From UBA6168 sp041741095 (GTDB taxonomy: Bacteria > Bacteroidota > Bacteroidia > Chitinophagales > Saprospiraceae), in contig JBGSKQ010000133.1 in the NCBI GenBank assembly GCA_041741095.1, positions 16,713-80,712 on the forward strand: 64,000 nucleotides of DNA, in the 5' to 3' direction. Shown here one piece after another: positions 46,304 to 54,816 of the stretch. A program made the position numbers and the translations under genes. The notes below the pieces were generated by a model. It was given only the letters and a program-made list of their open reading frames with translations. It was not told the origin of the DNA and did not search any database. The first letter of the stretch is position 1. Each line of letters begins with the position of its first letter.

Positions 46304-46831
46304 CTATTGCTTTTTACCAAAATAGGTAGCATCCTTCCTTAAAGGCTGCGCATTTTCAACAAAAACGAACATATTTCCTGCTGGAGGCTGCGTACCCTTG
46401 ACAAAAACGCACGTAACTTTAGCTGGAGCCTGCGCACCTTTAACTAAACCCTGCGTAACTTTAATTGGAACCTGCGCAACTCTAACAAAAACGTGCGTTT
46501 CTCCTGCTGGAAGCTGCGTAACTTTAACTAAAACAATAGTACCTTTTGTTGAAGAATACGTATCCGTTAGAAATTGAACAATGCCAATTGTCAGTGGGTA
46601 CGTATCCATTGCAAATCAAGTAGCACCTTCTTTTATAAGATGCGTATCTTTTAAAAGGAAAGTAGCAGGTTTTGGACAAAGTTGCGCAGCTTCCAAGCTC
46701 GGAATACACGCTTTCAGGCAGAGATGCGCAGCTTCCAAGGTCGGAATACACTCCTTCGGACAAACATGCGTATCATTTTTGCAGAAATTACATGCATTCA
46801 TGGACAAAGTGGGTTCATGTAATGGCTTCAA
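46304..46831 (-). pseudogene. Possible heptad-repeat reading frame broken by one stop
   Basis: Across the 21-bp array one minus-strand frame would encode about 175 residues of 7-residue repeats (for example VTQLPAG-ETHVFVR-VAQVPIK, consensus near K-x-T/A-Q). It is interrupted by a single TGA at 46616-46618. There is no signal peptide or recognisable domain. It may be a decayed gene, or no gene at all with the periodicity arising at DNA level. Confidence 0.3.
46327..46800. repeat. Array of 23 degenerate 21-bp repeats
   Basis: The anchor GCGTA/GCGCA (or ACGTA, TAGCA, TACAC) recurs at exactly 21-base steps from 46327 to 46789 with no insertion or deletion: 46348, 46369, 46390, 46411, 46432, 46453, 46474, 46495, 46516 and so on. 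Some neighbours form 42-bp dimers (46684-46767). Between anchors lie A/T-rich runs such as TTTAACTAAAA, so bent, helically phased DNA is possible. It sits between rtcB and the restriction enzyme gene. Confidence 0.85.
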
Positions 46832-46920
46832 TGCGCTTTTTAAATTAAATTTTTCCCTACCTTGTCGCTGTATTTTACAAAATGATCAAGCTAAATGCTG
46901 ACCTCATTCCCCATTCAAAT

Positions 46921-49900
46921 ATGACACCCTCCCAATACCTCGATAACATCTCCCGACGCTACGCCCAAGGCAACGCCACCGAACATACCTTTCGGGGCGA
47001 CCTCCAACAACTCATCGAAAGCCTTGTGCCGGACATTCGGGCCACCAACGAACCCAAGCGCCAGTCTTGCGGAGCGCCCGACTATATCCTCACCCGCAAG
47101 GAAATCGAAATCGGCTATGTGGAGGCCAAGGACATTGGCGACCGTGACCTCGACGGCCAGAAGAAAACAGGCAACAAGGAACAGTTCGACCGCTACAAGG
47201 CCGCTCTGCCCAATATCATCTTTACCGATTACCTCGATTTCCGGCTCTACCGGGATGGGCAGTTCGTGACGAGTATTGCCATTGGCGAAGTGACAGACAA
47301 AGGCATCCGGCCACTGCCCGATCATTTTGCCCGTTTTGAAAACCTCGTCAAGGACTTCTGCACCTACGTCGGGCAGACCATCAAAAGCCCGAAGAAACTG
47401 GCCGAAATGATGGCCGGGAAGGCCCGCCTCCTCTCCGATGTGATAGAACGGGCGCTCCTCAGTGACGAGAGCCAACAGGAGGACAGCACCCTAAAGGCGC
47501 AACTGCAAGCCTTCCAGCAGATACTCATCCACGACATCACGCCCAAGAGCTTCGCCGACGTGTATGCACAGACCATCGCCTACGGCATGTTCGCCGCAAG
47601 GCTGCACGACCCTACGCTGCCCACCTTCAGCCGACAGGAGGCCGCAGAACTGATACCCAAGTCAAACCCCTTCCTGCGCAAACTCTTCGGCTATATCGCC
47701 GGGCCGGACATTGATGACCGCATACGCTGGATAGTGGACAGCCTCGTGGAAATCTTCCTCGCCTGCAACGTGGAGGAAATCCTGCGCAACTACGGCAAGG
47801 CCACCAAGATGGAAGACCCCATCATCCATTTCTACGAAACCTTCCTAAGCGAGTACGACCCCCGGCTGCGCAAGGCACGGGGCGTCTGGTACACGCCCGC
47901 CCCCGTGGTCAGCTTCATCGTGCGGGCCGTGGACGAGGTGCTGAAGACCGAGTTCGGGCTGCCCAGCGGCCTCGCCGACACCAGCAAGGTGAAGATGACC
48001 GTGAAAGTGCCCACCAGCGACGGGCGCACCAAGTCTGGCTACAAAGACCACGAGGTGGAAACCCACCGGGTGCAGATACTCGACCCCGCCACGGGCACGG
48101 GCACCTTCCTCGCCGAGGTGGTGAAGCACGTCCACAAACGGTTCGAGGGGCAACAGGGCATCTGGAGCAATTACGTGGAGCAGCACCTGCTGCCCCGCCT
48201 CAATGGCTTCGAGCTGCTGATGGCCAGCTATGCGATGGCGCACCTACAGCTCGACCTACTGCTAACGGAGACGGGCTTTAAGCCAACCAAAGCGCAGCGC
48301 CTGCGGGTGTTCCTCACCAACAGCCTCGAAGAAAGCCACCCGGACACGGGGACGCTCTTTGCCAATTGGCTCAGCGATGAGGCGAACGAAGCCAATAAAG
48401 TGAAAAGGGATACGCCGGTGATGTGCGTGATTGGGAATCCGCCGTATAGTGTGAGTAGTACCAACAAAGGCGAGTGGATTGAGAAACTAACGGCTGATTA
48501 TAAAAAGGATTTGAACGAAAGGAACATTCAACCGCTTTCAGATGACTATATCAAATTTATTCGGTATGGTCAACATTTTATTGAAAAGAATGGAAGTGGG
48601 ATTTTGGCCTACATTTCAAATAACAGCTTCATAGATGGGTTAATTCATCGTCAGATGAGGAAAAGTTTGTTAGAAAGTTTTGATAAAATTTACATTTTTG
48701 ATTTACATGGAAGCGCAAAGAAAAATGAATCAACATCTGATGGCTCAGTTGACCAGAATGTTTTCGATATAATGCAAGGGGTATCAATTAATATCTTCGT
48801 AAAATCCAGGCAAAAAAAGAATGGGGAATTAGGCAAAATCTTTTTTCACGAATTGTATGGCAGCAGAGAAAGTAAATACAATATTCTTAGCTTAAATAGT
48901 CTTGTAACAGTACCTTGGAAAATATTAGAGTATAGTCATCCTAATTATTTTTTTGTAAAAAAGGACTTTAAAAATAGAGATGAATACGAAACGGGAATTA
49001 TTCTCAATAAATTGTTCAAGGTTAATGCGAGTGGCATTAAAACAGAGAGGGACAATGTGACAATTCATTTTGATGATGCTTCACTTCTGAGTGTAGAAAA
49101 AGATTTAATTGCATTAGGTATTGAGGAATTTAGGAAAAAACATTCCCCAAAGCCAGACGGCAGAGATTGGAAAATTAGTACAGCAAAAGATGATATTCTC
49201 AAAGGTTTTAAGCATTACGTCAATGTCCAATATCGACCATTCGACTTTCGGAAGACTATATATACTGGAAAGACTAAGGGCTTTATGTCCTATCCAAGGA
49301 ATGAGGTAATGGGAAACCTATTAAAAGAAAATATTGCATTGCTTTCTTGTAGACAACAATCAACATTTGATTTTCAACATGTTTTTGTGTCAAAATCTAT
49401 CGTTGATATGTGTACAGTTTCTTTACAAACCAAAGAGACCACTTATGTCTTCCCCCTCTACCTCTATCCCGACACCACCACCGACGGCCTATTCGCCCAG
49501 CAGCAGCGCCAGCCGAACCTGAACATGGACATCGTGCAGCAAATAGCGAAGGGGCTGGGGCTGGCCTTCGTGCCGGAGCGGGAGGGCGGCAGCGGGGTCT
49601 GCTTCGCCAACCAGCACGAGGGTATGCAGGATGCCTACAAGCAAAGCTTCGCCCCCATAGACCTCCTCGACTATATCTACGCCGTGCTGCACTCGCCCAG
49701 CTACCGGGAGCGGTACAAGGAGTTTTTGAAGATAGACTTTCCGAGGGTTCCGTATCCGCCTTCGGCGGGCAAGTTCTGGCAGTTGGTGCGCCTGGGCGGC
49801 GAGCTGCGGCAGCTCCACCTACTGGAAAGCCCCAAGGTGGAGCAGTACCTCACCCAGTACCCCGTGGATGGCGACAACCGGGTGACGAAGCCGAGGTTCG

Positions 49901-50157
49901 AACCTACTGACCGGGTGACTTCGAGTCACCCGGTCAGTATCGTGGGCCGGGTCTATATCAACGATACCCAGTATTTCGACCTTGTGCCGGAGGTGGCGTG
50001 GTCGTTCTACATCGGTGGCTACCAGCCCGCCCAGAAGTGGCTGAAGGATAGGAAGGAGCGGGTGCTGGGGTTTGAGGATATTCTGCATTACCAGAAAATC
50101 ATCGTGGCGCTGGCGGAGACGGGGCGGGTGATGAGGGAGATTGACAGCCACTGGTAA
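46921..50157 (+). CDS. Single-polypeptide restriction-modification enzyme (type IIG / ISP-like)
   Basis: 1078 residues. N-terminal PD-(D/E)xK nuclease (P53-D54, E68, K70 in VEAKD), a helical connector, an N6-adenine methyltransferase with motif I DPATGTGTF (near 388) and motif IV NPPY (near 506), then a recognition region and a C-terminal domain like that of type ISP enzymes. No helicase domain is seen, unlike the roughly 1600-residue LlaBIII-type enzymes, so a type IIG mode is more likely. GC falls from 43/60 bases at 48061 to 22/60 at 48481 and 15/60 at 48901, returning to 42/60 at 49741, marking a replaced specificity segment. The upstream ATG at 46882 is an alternative start. Confidence 0.92.
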   Translation: MTPSQYLDNISRRYAQGNATEHTFRGDLQQLIESLVPDIRATNEPKRQSCGAPDYILTRKEIEIGYVEAKDIGDRDLDGQKKTGNKEQFDRYKAALPNIIFTDYLDFRLYRDGQFVTSIAIGEVTDKGIRPLPDHFARFENLVKDFCTYVGQTIKSPKKLAEMMAGKARLLSDVIERALLSDESQQEDSTLKAQLQAFQQILIHDITPKSFADVYAQTIAYGMFAARLHDPTLPTFSRQEAAELIPKSNPFLRKLFGYIAGPDIDDRIRWIVDSLVEIFLACNVEEILRNYGKATKMEDPIIHFYETFLSEYDPRLRKARGVWYTPAPVVSFIVRAVDEVLKTEFGLPSGLADTSKVKMTVKVPTSDGRTKSGYKDHEVETHRVQILDPATGTGTFLAEVVKHVHKRFEGQQGIWSNYVEQHLLPRLNGFELLMASYAMAHLQLDLLLTETGFKPTKAQRLRVFLTNSLEESHPDTGTLFANWLSDEANEANKVKRDTPVMCVIGNPPYSVSSTNKGEWIEKLTADYKKDLNERNIQPLSDDYIKFIRYGQHFIEKNGSGILAYISNNSFIDGLIHRQMRKSLLESFDKIYIFDLHGSAKKNESTSDGSVDQNVFDIMQGVSINIFVKSRQKKNGELGKIFFHELYGSRESKYNILSLNSLVTVPWKILEYSHPNYFFVKKDFKNRDEYETGIILNKLFKVNASGIKTERDNVTIHFDDASLLSVEKDLIALGIEEFRKKHSPKPDGRDWKISTAKDDILKGFKHYVNVQYRPFDFRKTIYTGKTKGFMSYPRNEVMGNLLKENIALLSCRQQSTFDFQHVFVSKSIVDMCTVSLQTKETTYVFPLYLYPDTTTDGLFAQQQRQPNLNMDIVQQIAKGLGLAFVPEREGGSGVCFANQHEGMQDAYKQSFAPIDLLDYIYAVLHSPSYRERYKEFLKIDFPRVPYPPSAGKFWQLVRLGGELRQLHLLESPKVEQYLTQYPVDGDNRVTKPRFEPTDRVTSSHPVSIVGRVYINDTQYFDLVPEVAWSFYIGGYQPAQKWLKDRKERVLGFEDILHYQKIIVALAETGRVMREIDSHW
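49905..49939. repeat. Palindrome inserted within the restriction enzyme gene
   Basis: TACTGACCGGGTGACT and its complement flank a 3-base loop: a perfect 16-bp hairpin inside coding sequence. It encodes EPTDRVTSSHPVS between two otherwise family-like segments and keeps the frame. Confidence 0.75.
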
Positions 50158-50295
50158 CTCGGCCATCATTCTTCCAGAATGATTTCCGGATTTTGGTATC
50201 TTGGCTGGTCTGTTTCAAACGTGTTCAAAACAGCGGAGAAAGGCAACGGCAGCATGGCCGCCTTCAAACTGCATCATCAACAAACCTTATCCAAT

Positions 50296-51120
50296 ATGAA
50301 GACTTATTTTATCCAGAATTTTGATGGCTCAGACATCTGCATCGTTGACAATGGCAACATGGAGGCAGAGAAAACGCTGCTGTTCCTGCACGGCAGCAAC
50401 CTAAACTCCGATATTTTCAAACACCAGTTTGAAAGCCCGCTGCTCAACAAATACCGCCTGGTGGCCATCAACCTGCCGGGCAACGGCAAATCGGGCAAGG
50501 CCCATTCACCGGAAGAAGTCTATACCTTCAAAGGGCTGGTCAGGACGGTGGATCATTGCCTGCGGCAGTTGGACCTCACGGAAAGCATTTTTGTGGTGGG
50601 CCATTCGCTCGGTGCCCATTTGATCACCAACAACACGGACAGCCCCAACATGGTAGCCGGTGCTTTTCTGATAGGTTACCCTCCCCTGCACGAGCTGGCA
50701 GATTTCATGCGGGCGACCATCCCCATTCCATCGTTTGGAAAAATATTCACCGAATCGCTCACAGAGGACGATATTGCGGAGGTGGCCAACGACCTTATAA
50801 ACGAAAACCATGGGGAAGTTGACATCAAGGAGATGATTCGCTCCATCGATCCAGTGTTCAGGCGGGTGTACGGCAGTTCTATTGCGGAGGGTGTGTTGTG
50901 CGACGAATATGAGACCCTGCAGCGATTCAGGAACCCGGTGATGCTGGCCCATGCCGGCAATGACCGTTTTTTAAGGTACGAATATTTTGAAACCGCCAAT
51001 GTGCCGAATCTTTGGGAATCCAAAGTGCATGTGCTGGAAGGGGCATCGCACCTGCCCTTTATTGATGCGGCTGAGGCCACCAATGCATTGATAAATCAGT
51101 ATGTATCGCAGGTGGTCTAA
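50296..51120 (+). CDS. Alpha/beta hydrolase
   Basis: 274 residues. Oxyanion FLHGSNLNS, nucleophile elbow GHSLGAH (Ser near 109) and a C-terminal GASHLPF histidine complete the triad pattern; the acid is probably the Asp in AGNDRF. No signal peptide. The lid region (about 130-200) is not diagnostic, so the substrate is unknown. I started at MKTYFIQNFDG; the frame is open to 50179 but those residues are unlike the family. It is 138 bases after the restriction enzyme gene. Confidence 0.87.
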   Translation: MKTYFIQNFDGSDICIVDNGNMEAEKTLLFLHGSNLNSDIFKHQFESPLLNKYRLVAINLPGNGKSGKAHSPEEVYTFKGLVRTVDHCLRQLDLTESIFVVGHSLGAHLITNNTDSPNMVAGAFLIGYPPLHELADFMRATIPIPSFGKIFTESLTEDDIAEVANDLINENHGEVDIKEMIRSIDPVFRRVYGSSIAEGVLCDEYETLQRFRNPVMLAHAGNDRFLRYEYFETANVPNLWESKVHVLEGASHLPFIDAAEATNALINQYVSQVV

Positions 51121-51127
51121 CAGTAGG

Positions 51128-51147
51128 AGACGTTGCATGCGACGTCT
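51128..51147. repeat. Palindrome after the hydrolase gene
   Basis: AGACGTtGCATGCgACGTCT, a 20-base palindrome with one wobble position, resembling a repeat widely dispersed in Bacteroidota intergenic DNA. Confidence 0.55.
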
Positions 51148-51276
51148 TTACGTCCACCACCCTTAGTCAAAAACACGCCGTTCCAAATCAATTGTAGCCA
51201 GATAAAAAATCCTGGCTAAAGAAATTCGGTAGGTCTATCAACTGATCATAAAATAACTTTAAAAACAACATAAAAC

Positions 51277-51732
51277 ATGGAAAACCAACCCTTAGATTAC
51301 GACGAACCTCTTCCTCTAAATCAATTCTATTTTAACAAGCCGAGTCTGATACTTCGTATAAAATCCATGCTAATTGATGCTGTAGTCATCATTGTGCTGA
51401 TGTTAGTAGCAGCATGGTTGTTGAACGCTTTGTCCATAGCATCTGGCGTAGTCAGAGGGGCTGTTTTTGTTGCAATATTTTTATACGAACCTCTGACGAT
51501 GGCTTTTGGCAGGACTTTGGGGCAAAAAATGGTAGGATTACAGGTGCAGCGAAAGGGTGATGTAGTGGCCAATACCCTTCAACGGCGAAGTATATCTTTG
51601 TTTGCCTCAGTAGCCAGATATATAGTAAAAGGACTGCTGGGCTGGATTTCCTTGCTCACAATCCACTCTGACCCTTACGGTCAGGCCATCCATGACAAAG
51701 TGGCAGGATCGGTGATGTGCTTTGCGAAATGA
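51277..51732 (+). CDS. RDD-family membrane protein
   Basis: 151 residues with three predicted membrane helices (about 32-50, 58-75 and 104-125). RDD hallmarks: an Arg before helix 1 followed by IDAVVI, GRTLGQKMVGLQV after helix 2, and the IHDKVAGS ending. Some RDD proteins act in ion or osmolyte transport; the role of this one is unknown. Confidence 0.9.
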   Translation: MENQPLDYDEPLPLNQFYFNKPSLILRIKSMLIDAVVIIVLMLVAAWLLNALSIASGVVRGAVFVAIFLYEPLTMAFGRTLGQKMVGLQVQRKGDVVANTLQRRSISLFASVARYIVKGLLGWISLLTIHSDPYGQAIHDKVAGSVMCFAK

Positions 51733-51855
51733 TTTATCTTCGCCTTATTGGAATTTGGAAAGCAGATTGCCGAAATTTAACGGTATGAATATGCTAAACT
51801 AATTAGTATAAAGTATCTCTTAAAATAGTCGAAATCCATAATTAATTCAATCAAA

Positions 51856-52818
51856 ATGAAAAAGCTAATTCCCATAATTTACATCTTATTACTATTGCTG
51901 AACTGTTCACCTCGGTACAAGCCTTACATGGACAGTTCAAATGAATATAAAGACAAATACGCAGACCAATTAGAGCAAGGTTCTACTCTTATCAGGGCCT
52001 ACTACCATTATACCATCGAAAAAACAACCACAGGCGAATACGTCCATAAAATATATTATCCGGATACACGTCAGATAACCAATTATGACACATATACTGA
52101 CCCCGATTTAAGAGTCAAGAATGGCCTAAGTAAAACTTGGACAGACGATGGAATGTTGACTTCTGAAGGTATTTATAAGAATGATAGGAAAGAAGGAACC
52201 TGGAAAACATTTTCAGAATCGTTTGTTAGCTTAACAACCTTTTCTGGTAACTATACCAATGGTAATATGGAGGGGGTATGGACAACCCGTGATTCAATTG
52301 GAAATGTTTTATCTGAATATTCCTATCAGGGAAGCAAAAGAAATGGCCTTTTTAAAGTTTGGGATGTGGAAGGCAACCTGGTGGAGGAAGGAAATTATAA
52401 GGACGGAAAATTGGATTGGAACAAAAAATATATAGAGGAATCTTTCAAATACAACGACTCGGATGTAGAAACAATAAAGGAGATTGAAAAACAACCATTG
52501 TTCCCCGGTTGTACACTAATGGAAACTGATCAATTAAAAAAATGCGCTGACGAAAAGATGTTACAGTTTATTTATTCAAATATTCGTTACCCAGCCAAAG
52601 CAAGAGAATATGGAATTGAAGGCATGGCCATAGTCAAATTTGTCGTCGAAAAGAATGGCAAAATTACCAATATCAAAAGTGTCCGTGGCATCTGCAATGA
52701 AATACGGGATGAGGTCATACGGGTTGTGCAGTTAATGCCTGATTGGATTCCAGGGGAACAACGAGGTAATCCAGTTCGTGTACAATTTAGTTTGCCTGTA
52801 AAATTCAAGTTGGAATAA
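51856..52818 (+). CDS. Lipoprotein with MORN-like repeats and TonB C-terminal domain
   Basis: 320 residues. Lipobox LLLNC (C17); YwqK/MORN-like repeats (about 95-190: GMLTSEGIYKNDRKEGTWKTF, SKRNGLFKVWDVEGNLVEEGNYKDGKL); and a C-terminal TonB-like domain (about 215-320, FIYSNIRYPAKAREYGIEGMAIVKFVVEKNGKI). A lipid anchor instead of a TonB transmembrane helix means it may not energise transport from the inner membrane; such proteins are common in Bacteroidota and their role is unclear. Confidence 0.88.
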   Translation: MKKLIPIIYILLLLLNCSPRYKPYMDSSNEYKDKYADQLEQGSTLIRAYYHYTIEKTTTGEYVHKIYYPDTRQITNYDTYTDPDLRVKNGLSKTWTDDGMLTSEGIYKNDRKEGTWKTFSESFVSLTTFSGNYTNGNMEGVWTTRDSIGNVLSEYSYQGSKRNGLFKVWDVEGNLVEEGNYKDGKLDWNKKYIEESFKYNDSDVETIKEIEKQPLFPGCTLMETDQLKKCADEKMLQFIYSNIRYPAKAREYGIEGMAIVKFVVEKNGKITNIKSVRGICNEIRDEVIRVVQLMPDWIPGEQRGNPVRVQFSLPVKFKLE

Positions 52819-52865
52819 AAAAGCCTCGCAGGCAGGGCGTGGGGTGCATTTTTTCAGAATTCCCC

Positions 52866-52873
52866 TATATTTG
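52866..52873 (+). promoter_or_regulatory. -7 promoter element for the gene at 52945
   Basis: TATATTTG followed by GC, 71 bases before the ATG. Confidence 0.45.
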
Positions 52874-52944
52874 GCAAAGCAAAACACAGGCACTTGATGA
52901 CACCGAACTGACTGTAACCCTTTGTCACCTTTAAATCCTTTCCG

Positions 52945-54663
52945 ATGCTGCGAACTGTGCTGCTTTTGCTACCTGCATACATCCTTTTCACCGCACCCAG
53001 CTTTGCCCAGAACACGATATGGTACGACCCTATTACTGGCTTTACCTTCGAGGAATTTGTGTCCAAATCGGACGGCAAAACCTACGTCTATGCGGGGCAT
53101 CCGGACGAATATTCCATCGCTGCCTACAGTTTTGTGCTGCCCGATAAATCAACATTTGGGCCGCTGTACAAAATTGACGGCAAAAAAATAAAGCGCCTGG
53201 ACGATGTAATAGCGGCGCTCAAAGACAAGCATACCTCCGTGTTGGTGGAAGATTACAAATTCCCCTGGTCGCCCCAGAAAAACCCGACCTACGAACCAAG
53301 TGGCAGGACGATGCCGCTCCTTTTGCCCAATCCGCCGGGGCAGCGTAGCCATGCGTGGGGGGAATGCGTGACGGGGAACTGTTCGAGCGGTTTTTCGGAG
53401 CTAAAATCAAGTGACGGCTTTGTCTATAAAGGTTTTATGGATAATAAAAATGGGCAATTGGGCTTGTTCCTGTCGCCTGAAGGCAAAAAATGGAAGGGCA
53501 GTTTTTCCAGCAATACCAAAGACGGGTTCGTGTTCAGCCTCCGTTTGCCGAACCTGGACGGCGATACTTGCGCCGTCGTTGCGACAGCCAGTGCGTTCAC
53601 GCCCGGCAAGGCCAAGGTCACGGAATTTATCCGAAAGGGGGAGCGGTTTTATGCTACGGCTGCAGGGCCGACGGTGGAGGAATTTGGCAGGAAGCGCTTC
53701 GCCGAGTTACAGCCAAGCCTGAAAACGCAGGCCGACATGGACAATACCTTCACGGGCACTAAAACCATCTCCGAAAAGCTGCGGCTGCCAGGTTGGAACG
53801 AAATACACAATGCCCGTTTTGAGCAAAGAATAGAAGCGGGCAAAAATAGGGGCACGGAAGAGATTGCTTTTTTTGTCCTCAATTCCTCAAAGGCCGAATA
53901 CCTCCTGCAAGGCACGGGCTTGTTCGTGAACAATGGCAAAATATCGGGCAAAAACCTCCGGCTCGTCGAAGCGGGAAAGACCATCATGAGCATTGAAACC
54001 ATGCGCAACGACACAGCGGTCGGTCGGGTGAACATCAACAATTACCCATTTTACCAGAAATGGGGGATGGACGGGACCTTCCAGTACACCACCGACCAGC
54101 ACGGCATGGTCATCGGCACATACGCCACGGAGTTCACGGGCGTTGACAAAAAATGGGAGCGGTTTAGCTTGGTTGCGGAGCAACCTATGCTGTTGAAAGA
54201 TGCGGAATTCAACATGGACTGGCTCGTGGGCAGTTACCAAAACAAGCACAGAAAGCCTATCCCAATTGAATTGCCCAAATTGCCGTTCAACAATGAAAAG
54301 GAAGAAATACAGTATTATATAGACCGTGCGACGGAGTACGACAGCGAACCAGTTGCACAGGGTGTCGTCGAAACTAAGGTGGACAAAGGACTTTTCACGG
54401 GAAATTCGAAGGTATTTCATACAGAGCTTAAACCTGGCGAGGTACTACTGGTTAAAACAGCATATCCCAAACATTTAAAAGTAGATATCACCAAAAACAT
54501 CTTGGACAAATGCAATTGCGATGAGGATGAAATTGGCCCAATTATCATTGAGTCTTGCCTGATGGCCAATTTCAGCGGCTGGGGCGTGACGCAGCGGGTG
54601 AATATCTACAAAACTGGAGACGGCCAAGTAGGTTATAGGCTCACCAAGTCGTTGAAATATTGA
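52945..54663 (+). CDS. Large secreted protein of unknown function
   Basis: 572 residues. Signal peptide MLRTVLLLLPAYILFTAPSFAQ. The mature protein has a KIDGKKIKRLDDVIAAL stretch, a MORN-like segment (SDGFVYKGFMDNKNGQLGLFLSPEGKKWKGSF, split here by description only), a C-G-E-C-V-T-G-N-C cluster near residue 135 and a C-N-C-D acidic motif near 530. No T9SS sorting domain and no membrane helix, so periplasmic location is likely. No family recognised. It belongs to a run of same-direction accessory genes, with a strong terminator after it. Confidence 0.75.
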   Translation: MLRTVLLLLPAYILFTAPSFAQNTIWYDPITGFTFEEFVSKSDGKTYVYAGHPDEYSIAAYSFVLPDKSTFGPLYKIDGKKIKRLDDVIAALKDKHTSVLVEDYKFPWSPQKNPTYEPSGRTMPLLLPNPPGQRSHAWGECVTGNCSSGFSELKSSDGFVYKGFMDNKNGQLGLFLSPEGKKWKGSFSSNTKDGFVFSLRLPNLDGDTCAVVATASAFTPGKAKVTEFIRKGERFYATAAGPTVEEFGRKRFAELQPSLKTQADMDNTFTGTKTISEKLRLPGWNEIHNARFEQRIEAGKNRGTEEIAFFVLNSSKAEYLLQGTGLFVNNGKISGKNLRLVEAGKTIMSIETMRNDTAVGRVNINNYPFYQKWGMDGTFQYTTDQHGMVIGTYATEFTGVDKKWERFSLVAEQPMLLKDAEFNMDWLVGSYQNKHRKPIPIELPKLPFNNEKEEIQYYIDRATEYDSEPVAQGVVETKVDKGLFTGNSKVFHTELKPGEVLLVKTAYPKHLKVDITKNILDKCNCDEDEIGPIIIESCLMANFSGWGVTQRVNIYKTGDGQVGYRLTKSLKY

Positions 54664-54707
54664 CCCTTTTAGAGTACTTTGAACAACAAACTGAGTTGAT
54701 GGAGCGA

Positions 54708-54765
54708 ACAAGGGGGCAAGCCCCTTTGGAATAGTCGCTTACTCCAAGGGGGCTTGCCCCCTTGT
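54708..54765 (+). terminator. Terminator after the gene at 52945
   Basis: 23-base arms (ACAAGGGGGCAAGCCCC and onward) pairing at 22 of 23 positions around a 12-base loop. Confidence 0.75.
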
Positions 54766-54816
54766 CTGGAAACACATCAGTTATTCAAAGAACTATAATC
54801 CTTAAATACTTGATTT

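Noticed and set aside
46327..46800. CRISPR or iteron-type origin
   Set aside because: Units abut with no spacers, are too degenerate for CRISPR, and no replication initiator gene is near.
46581..46901. 106-residue plus-strand frame across the 21-bp array
   Set aside because: Open only because of the 21-base periodicity; it covers half the array and runs into the restriction enzyme start, while the minus-strand frame spans more of the array.
46921..50157. Multi-gene type I restriction system
   Set aside because: Nuclease, methyltransferase and recognition parts are in one reading frame and no separate HsdR, HsdM or HsdS is present.
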